NCBI RefSeq assembly: GCF_039613825.1 | Contig: NZ_CP154826.1 | Coordinates: 3,472,001 to 3,536,000, forward strand | Reading direction: 5' to 3' | Source of the DNA: Diaminobutyricibacter sp. McL0608 | GTDB taxonomy: Bacteria > Actinomycetota > Actinomycetes > Actinomycetales > Microbacteriaceae | DNA length: 64,000 nt | In this document: positions 62,633-64,000 of the stretch, piece by piece | Position numbering within the stretch: position 1 is the stretch's first letter | How the letters are laid out: each line of letters starts with the position of its first letter | The notes under the pieces: generated by a model | Told to the model about the DNA's origin: nothing | The model's database searches: none | What the model saw: the letters and a program-made list of their open reading frames with translations, nothing else | Position numbers and translations under genes: made by a program

Positions 62633-64000
62633 ATGTCACAGTCCGTATCCCAGTTCGAAGCGGAAGCAATTGTCGGAGAGCCCGAGGTCGTCGAGGACGC
62701 ACGTGGCGCTCGCGACGTGGCAGCGCATCCGGCATGGCTCCGCCTCAAGGCGGCCGCCGTCGCGCTGCAGCCCCTCCAGATCAAGGACGGCTCCGTGCCG
62801 GAGGAGGGCGACAAGGAGGCTGCGAAGGGCCACATCGGCGACATCGTCGACGCCATCGCCGAGCTCGCTCCGCTGTTCCCGCACGACCGCGCCTACCTCG
62901 ACGCGCTCGTGATCGACTTCCGCCGTTGGTCGGAGGACGGCCTCGGCGTCCCGGATTTCCTGGACTCCCTGAACGCCTTCCAGCCCCAGCAGCACCGCAC
63001 CGACGGCCTCGGGCACCTCGTGGTGTTCCCGATGTACACGCAGAACGGCAGCACGAACCGTCTGGTCGAGGCCGTGCTCGTCGAGGTCATCTGGCCGGAC
63101 TTCATCGGTGAGCTGGAGGCGGGCGACTACGGCAACAAGCTGTTCGTCCCCATCCGGTTCGTCGACTTCACGCCGGGCTACGACACGAACTCCGCCGTGC
63201 TGTTCCCGGAGACCGTGGCGATGCGCGAGATCCCCACGTTCACCTGGGGTGCGATCTTCCAGGACCGCGAGGCTGCGCGCTACCGGCGCGTGGTGCGCGC
63301 GGCAGCCGAGATCACGAAGCTCGACCTGCCGGCCGATGCTGCGCGGATGCTCGACGACCAGTCGCTCACGGAGGAGACCTTCGTGATGTGGGACCTCATC
63401 CACGACCGCAGCCACATGCGCGGCGACCTGCCGTTCGATCCCTTCATGATCAAGCAGCGCATGCCGTTCTTCCTGTACTCGCTCGAAGAACTGCGGTGCG
63501 ATCTGACGGCGTTCCGCGAGTCGGTGAAACTGGAGCGCGAGCTGTCGGCTCTCCCGGATGCCGGACTGACGGATGCGCAGCGCCAGATCCGCGATCACGC
63601 GCACCTGGTGCAGTACGCGATCATCTTCGACCGCATCTTCCGCTTCGCGATCACCGGCAGCCGGGTGCGCAACTACGACGGACTCGGCGGTCAGCTGCTG
63701 TTCGCGTGGATGCACCAGCACCACGTGCTGCACTGGACCGACACGCAGCTCACCATCGACTGGGAGGCCGTTCCGGAGGTCGTGGTCGCGCTCAGCGACC
63801 GCATCAATGACCTTTACTGGCGTTCGATCGACCGCCCGAAGGTGGCGCACTGGCTCGCGGCGTACGAGATGCTCACCGAGACGGTGACGCCCAACCCGGC
63901 GTCGAACTGGGCTCGCGGTCTCTCCGATGAGGTGCTCGCCGGTCCGCCGAAGGGCTACACCGATGAGGTGCTGGACGACGAGTTCCCGCTGTCGATGTTC
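62633..64000 (+). CDS. DUF6421 family protein (partial, runs off the window)
   Basis: At least 456 residues of an open frame still continuing at the window end. AAHPAWLRLKAAAVALQP, LVVFPMYTQNGSTNRLVEAV, TFVMWDLIHDRSHMRGDLPFDPFMIKQRMP and HHVLHWTDTQLTIDWEAVP are characteristic of this actinobacterial family, whose function is unknown. His-rich segments (HDRSHMRGD, WMHQHHVLHW) suggest metal binding. GGGAGG six bases before the ATG at 62633 supports this start; an in-frame ATG at 62570, eight bases after TAGGCT (62556-62561), would add 21 residues as a leaderless alternative. Confidence 0.88.
   Translation, partial: MSQSVSQFEAEAIVGEPEVVEDARGARDVAAHPAWLRLKAAAVALQPLQIKDGSVPEEGDKEAAKGHIGDIVDAIAELAPLFPHDRAYLDALVIDFRRWSEDGLGVPDFLDSLNAFQPQQHRTDGLGHLVVFPMYTQNGSTNRLVEAVLVEVIWPDFIGELEAGDYGNKLFVPIRFVDFTPGYDTNSAVLFPETVAMREIPTFTWGAIFQDREAARYRRVVRAAAEITKLDLPADAARMLDDQSLTEETFVMWDLIHDRSHMRGDLPFDPFMIKQRMPFFLYSLEELRCDLTAFRESVKLERELSALPDAGLTDAQRQIRDHAHLVQYAIIFDRIFRFAITGSRVRNYDGLGGQLLFAWMHQHHVLHWTDTQLTIDWEAVPEVVVALSDRINDLYWRSIDRPKVAHWLAAYEMLTETVTPNPASNWARGLSDEVLAGPPKGYTDEVLDDEFPLSMF

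Overview
The window is high-G+C actinobacterial DNA, most like a Microbacteriaceae genome of the Leifsonia type. The evidence is the codon use, the DUF3073, DUF3052, DUF6421 and septum-formation families, the purF/sterol-carrier/purD arrangement, a LytR-CpsA-Psr protein and many start codons placed six bases after a TANNNT box. I see no tRNA, rRNA, insertion sequence, prophage or CRISPR array. It reads as chromosomal core with small accessory modules between housekeeping genes.

Layout. 1-3.1 kb: an OhrR-like MarR regulator and a KimA-like potassium transporter. 3.1-9.9 kb: a LacI-controlled sugar-uptake locus (regulator, binding protein, two permeases, glycogen-debranching-type hydrolase) with three copies of a likely operator. 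10-17.3 kb: a flavoprotein, DUF3073, an ABC exporter with its own two-component system, and two exported proteins. 17.4-22.5 kb: purM, purF, a small membrane protein and a sterol-carrier-like protein, divergent from purD. 22.7-29.4 kb: an alditol-oxidase-like flavoprotein, a MarR/membrane protein/SDR unit, an LCP cell-wall ligase, purC and a VOC protein. 29.6-31.4 kb: a zinc alcohol dehydrogenase with a degenerate phosphonatase-like HAD protein. 31.6-32.2 kb: a HigBA toxin-antitoxin pair. 32.3-36.6 kb: a tryptophan-to-anthranilate operon (dioxygenase, unassigned amidohydrolase, kynureninase, PaaX-type regulator). 36.6-41.2 kb: purS-purQ, a DUF559-type protein bracketed by two repeats, and purL. 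41.2-47.9 kb: EamA transporter, Ohr, SDR and chorismate mutase divergent from SRPBCC-MarR, an Eis-like acetyltransferase and a rifampicin-monooxygenase-like flavoprotein. 48-52.7 kb: purA, then a TetR/pseudo-ABC/YhgE-Pip operon. 52.7-64 kb: phosphodiesterase, DUF3052, RNA methyltransferase, NagD-like phosphatase, a very long proline/alanine-rich septum-formation protein, pyrE, xthA, a hydrolase, an SDR, an AlkD-like protein and a truncated DUF6421 gene.

How the genes work together. Eight de novo purine genes (purM, F, D, C, S, Q, L, A) and pyrE lie here in several transcription units rather than one operon. Carbon capture is represented by the LacI/ABC/debranching locus and tryptophan breakdown by the kynurenine operon. 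Drug and stress defence is represented by Ohr/OhrR, the Eis-like and Rox-like genes and several small regulator-effector pairs whose operators can be read in the DNA.

The most unusual signal is non-coding. At least ten intergenic imperfect palindromes fall into three sequence families (A x6, B x3, C x1). Nine of them span exactly 57 bp and the tenth about 57 bp, and every one lies just 3' of a gene. A separate 26-bp motif occurs three times in two other intergenic gaps.
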